Of a stretch of DNA of 13,977 bases, positions 11,747-13,977 are shown piece by piece. This stretch comes from Paracoccaceae bacterium (lineage in GTDB: Bacteria > Pseudomonadota > Alphaproteobacteria > Rhodobacterales > Rhodobacteraceae). The notes beneath the pieces are model-generated. The model saw only the letters and a program-made list of their open reading frames with translations, did not search any database and was not told where the DNA came from. Position numbers and translations under genes: made by a program. The DNA is taken from the NCBI GenBank assembly GCA_024304875.1, contig JAMWZF010000040.1, positions 1-13,977 on the forward strand. Direction: 5' to 3'. How positions within the stretch are numbered: position 1 is the first letter of the stretch; every line of letters starts with the position of its first letter.

Positions 11747-13977
11747 TCAGTCGCGCGCCCGGAGCACCCGCGCCGGGCGCGCCGCCAGCGGTCGGAGGGC
11801 GAAGGCCAGCCCTGCCAGCAGGGTCGCCAGAACCCCCGCGAAGATGATCGCCAAGGCGCCGGGCCAGATCACGGAATACTCCGTCTCCATGATGAACCGG
11901 CTGACCGCCCAGCCGCCGAGGATGCCGCCCAGCAGGGCCACCGCCCCCGCCGCCAGCCCCAGCTGGGCCGAGCGCAGCGCGAAGCTGGCGAGGATGCGCC
12001 CCCGCGTCGCGCCCAGCGTCTTCAGCACGGCGCTCTCATAGACGCGCCCCCGCTCGCCCGCCGCCGCCGCGCCGATCAGGACGAGAAACCCCGTCACCAG
12101 CGTCACCGCCGCGCCGTAGCGTGTGGCGGCGGCGATCCCCGAGACGACCTCGACCACGCGGTCGATGGCGTCGCGGACCCGGATCGCGGTGATGTTGGGA
12201 TAGGCCGTGGCGAGGTCCCGCAGGATCGCCGCCTCGGCCTCCGGCTCGGCATAGACCGTGCTGATCCACGAATGCGGCGCACCGGCGAAGGCGGCGGGGT
12301 TGAACGACATGATGAACCCGATGGCGGCGGTGTCGAACTCCACCTCGCGGAAGCTGGCGATGGTCGCGGTGACGTCGCGGCCAAGGACGTTGACGGTGAT
12401 CTCGTCGCCCAGCGACAGTCCGATCTCCGCCGCCTCCTCCGCCGAGAAGCTGACCAGCGGCGGGCCGTCGTACCCCTCGGGCCACCATTCGCCCGCGGTC
12501 AGGCGGGTGTCGTCCGGCAGCGCCGCGGAATAGGTCACCCCCCGGTCACCCTCGATCACCCAGTGCCCCCCGGCCACCTCCTGCGCGGGCTGGCCAATGA
12601 TCCGGGTGATGATGCCGCGCAGCATGGGGGCGCTGTCCACCCGGCTGACCGCGGGATCGGTCTCCAGCCGCTCACGGAACCCGTCGATCTGGTCCGGCTG
12701 GATGTCGACGAAGAAGTAGCTGGGCGCGACCTCGGGCAGCTCCTCGCTGATCGCGGCCCGCAGGTTCCCGTCGATCTGGCCCACCGCCGCCAGAACGGTC
12801 AGGCCGAGGCCGAGGGACAGCACCACGCTCGTCGCCTCTCCGCCCCGCGCGCCGATGGAGCCCAGCGCCAGCCGCAGCGCCGGCCGCCCCCGCGCCGTGC
12901 GGCGGAACCGGCGGGCCAGCCATCGCGCCAGTCCCGCCGAAAGCACCAGAAGCACCAATGCGCCAAGGAGGCCCCCCGCCGTCCAGAGCGTCAGGAACAG
13001 CGTCTGCGAAAACCACGCCGCCGCCCCCACCAGCGCCGCAAGAATGAGTGCGGTCGCGACCAGGTAGCGCTTCTTGGGCAGGGCCGGCCCGCCGCCGAAG
13101 GCATCGCGGAACAGCGCCCCCGCCTTCACCTCCTCGGCCCGCGCCAGCGGCCAGAGGGTGAACAGCAGCGCCGCCAGCGCCCCGTAGATCGCCGCCTCGA
13201 TCAGCGGACCGGGATAGACGGCAAAGATCGCCGGGATCGGCAGCTGCGCCTCGATCAGCGGCGCGGCCAACAGCGGGCCGATGGCGCCGAGGATCACGCC
13301 GATCCCGATGCCGACCACGGCCAGCACCCCGATCTGGATGAAATAGATCTGGAAGATGGTCGTCCGCGCCGCGCCAAGGGTCTTCAGCGTCGCGATCACC
13401 TCGGTCTTGCCGGCGAGGTAGCTGCGCACCGCCGCCGAGACGCCGACGCCACCGACCGCCAGCCCGGAGAGGCCAACCAGCACAAGGAACGCCCCCAGCC
13501 GGTCCACGAACTGGCTGATCCCCGGCGCCCCGGCCCGCGCATCGCGCCAGCGCAGGCCGTTGTCGCGGAACCGGTCCATCGCCTCGGCCTCGAGCGCGGC
13601 AAGGTCCGCGCCCTCGGGCAGGTCGAGCCGGTACTGGGTGTCGAAGAGGGTGCCCTCGCGGATCAGCCCGCTCTCGCTGAGGTCCTCGGTCAGGACCATC
13701 GTGCGCGGACCAAGGCCGAAGCCCCCGCCGGAATTGTCGGGATAACGGTCCAGGATGGCGGAGAGGACGAACCGCTGCTCGCCGAGAGCGAAGGTGTCGC
13801 CCGGCACCAGGGCCAGCCGGTCCGCCAGCACCCGCTCCATCACGCCGCCGGGCAGTCCGTCCACCCCGGCGAAGGCCTCGGACAGCGGGATCGGCGGGTC
13901 CAGGGTGACCGCACCAACCAGCGGATAAAGGTCATCGACCGCCTTGACCTGGGTCAGCCCCCGGTCCGCAGCCCCGC
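11747..13977 (-). CDS. ABC transporter permease, YbbP-type FtsX-like (N-terminus outside window)
   Basis: Large inner-membrane permease of the COG3127/YbbP type (MacB/FtsX superfamily). The frame is open to the window edge, so the 742 visible residues lack the true start and probably the first membrane helix; the GTG near 13864 is not a start, since sensible coding continues upstream (TQVKAVDDLYPLVGAVTLDP). Two FtsX repeats are visible, each with the conserved cytoplasmic LKTLGA motif (visible residues about 197 and 651). Membrane segments lie near visible residues 161-182, 214-240, 260-278, 304-324, 332-350, 382-400, 620-639, 672-690 and 702-727, with a periplasmic domain of about 215 residues between 401 and 617. 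Such permeases do not usually transport small molecules but work mechanically on envelope substrates; the partner ATPase (YbbA-like) and any SGNH hydrolase would be expected upstream, beyond 13977. Substrate unknown. Confidence 0.9.
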   Translation of the reverse strand, partial: GAADRGLTQVKAVDDLYPLVGAVTLDPPIPLSEAFAGVDGLPGGVMERVLADRLALVPGDTFALGEQRFVLSAILDRYPDNSGGGFGLGPRTMVLTEDLSESGLIREGTLFDTQYRLDLPEGADLAALEAEAMDRFRDNGLRWRDARAGAPGISQFVDRLGAFLVLVGLSGLAVGGVGVSAAVRSYLAGKTEVIATLKTLGAARTTIFQIYFIQIGVLAVVGIGIGVILGAIGPLLAAPLIEAQLPIPAIFAVYPGPLIEAAIYGALAALLFTLWPLARAEEVKAGALFRDAFGGGPALPKKRYLVATALILAALVGAAAWFSQTLFLTLWTAGGLLGALVLLVLSAGLARWLARRFRRTARGRPALRLALGSIGARGGEATSVVLSLGLGLTVLAAVGQIDGNLRAAISEELPEVAPSYFFVDIQPDQIDGFRERLETDPAVSRVDSAPMLRGIITRIIGQPAQEVAGGHWVIEGDRGVTYSAALPDDTRLTAGEWWPEGYDGPPLVSFSAEEAAEIGLSLGDEITVNVLGRDVTATIASFREVEFDTAAIGFIMSFNPAAFAGAPHSWISTVYAEPEAEAAILRDLATAYPNITAIRVRDAIDRVVEVVSGIAAATRYGAAVTLVTGFLVLIGAAAAGERGRVYESAVLKTLGATRGRILASFALRSAQLGLAAGAVALLGGILGGWAVSRFIMETEYSVIWPGALAIIFAGVLATLLAGLAFALRPLAARPARVLRARD

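Noticed and set aside
1..13977. Mobile element, prophage, CRISPR or defence island
   Set aside because: No transposase, integrase, att-like repeats, spacer arrays or known defence domains were seen on either strand; base composition looks even throughout.

Overview
The window is a strongly G+C-rich (by eye) stretch of bacterial chromosome that looks like an alphaproteobacterium of the Rhodobacter/Roseobacter group (Rhodobacteraceae). The clues are a class I (archaeal-type) lysyl-tRNA synthetase, a compact pcaIJF operon with a divergent PcaR-like IclR regulator, and a beta-helix protein of a kind I associate from memory with this family. There are no tRNA or rRNA genes, insertion sequences, CRISPR arrays or phage structural genes. 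It reads as housekeeping and catabolic chromosome, almost fully coding; the longest gene-free stretch is about 190 bp.

Layout. (1) 1-1391 (+): 3' portion of a D-Ala-D-Ala carboxypeptidase/endopeptidase (DacB/PBP4, family S13), cut by the window edge just upstream of its catalytic serine. (2) 1392-1581: intergenic region between convergent genes, dominated by a ~90-nt imperfect inverted repeat. (3) 1582-2013 (-): TerB-like protein, divergent from class I LysRS (2128-3768, +). LysRS runs tail-to-tail into a CHAD-domain protein (3771-4661, -). (4) 4780-5175 (+): small exported DUF4864 protein. (5) 5310-7601 (+): 763-residue pectate-lyase-3/GH28-like right-handed beta-helix protein, preceded by hairpins in its leader and closed by a clear Rho-independent terminator. 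(6) 7717-8304 (+): small exported protein of unknown function. (7) 8309-9058 (-): IclR/PcaR-type regulator, divergent from pcaI-pcaJ-pcaF (9159-11742, +), whose cistrons overlap by ATGA. (8) 11747-13977 (-): YbbP-type FtsX-family ABC transporter permease, N-terminus beyond the window.

How the genes work together. The only clear functional module is pcaR-pcaIJF. PcaIJ moves CoA from succinyl-CoA to 3-oxoadipate, and PcaF cleaves 3-oxoadipyl-CoA to succinyl-CoA and acetyl-CoA, ending the beta-ketoadipate pathway. The 100-bp divergent region carries ACATGYGAAC repeats that are a good candidate operator for the regulator. The remaining genes are mostly single transcription units for envelope, translation or unknown functions.

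I did not find a convincing new multi-gene system. The items most worth a second look are the long inverted repeat at 1461-1550, the repeated operator at 9056-9114, and the leaderless beta-helix protein, which carries a phage-tailspike-like segment.
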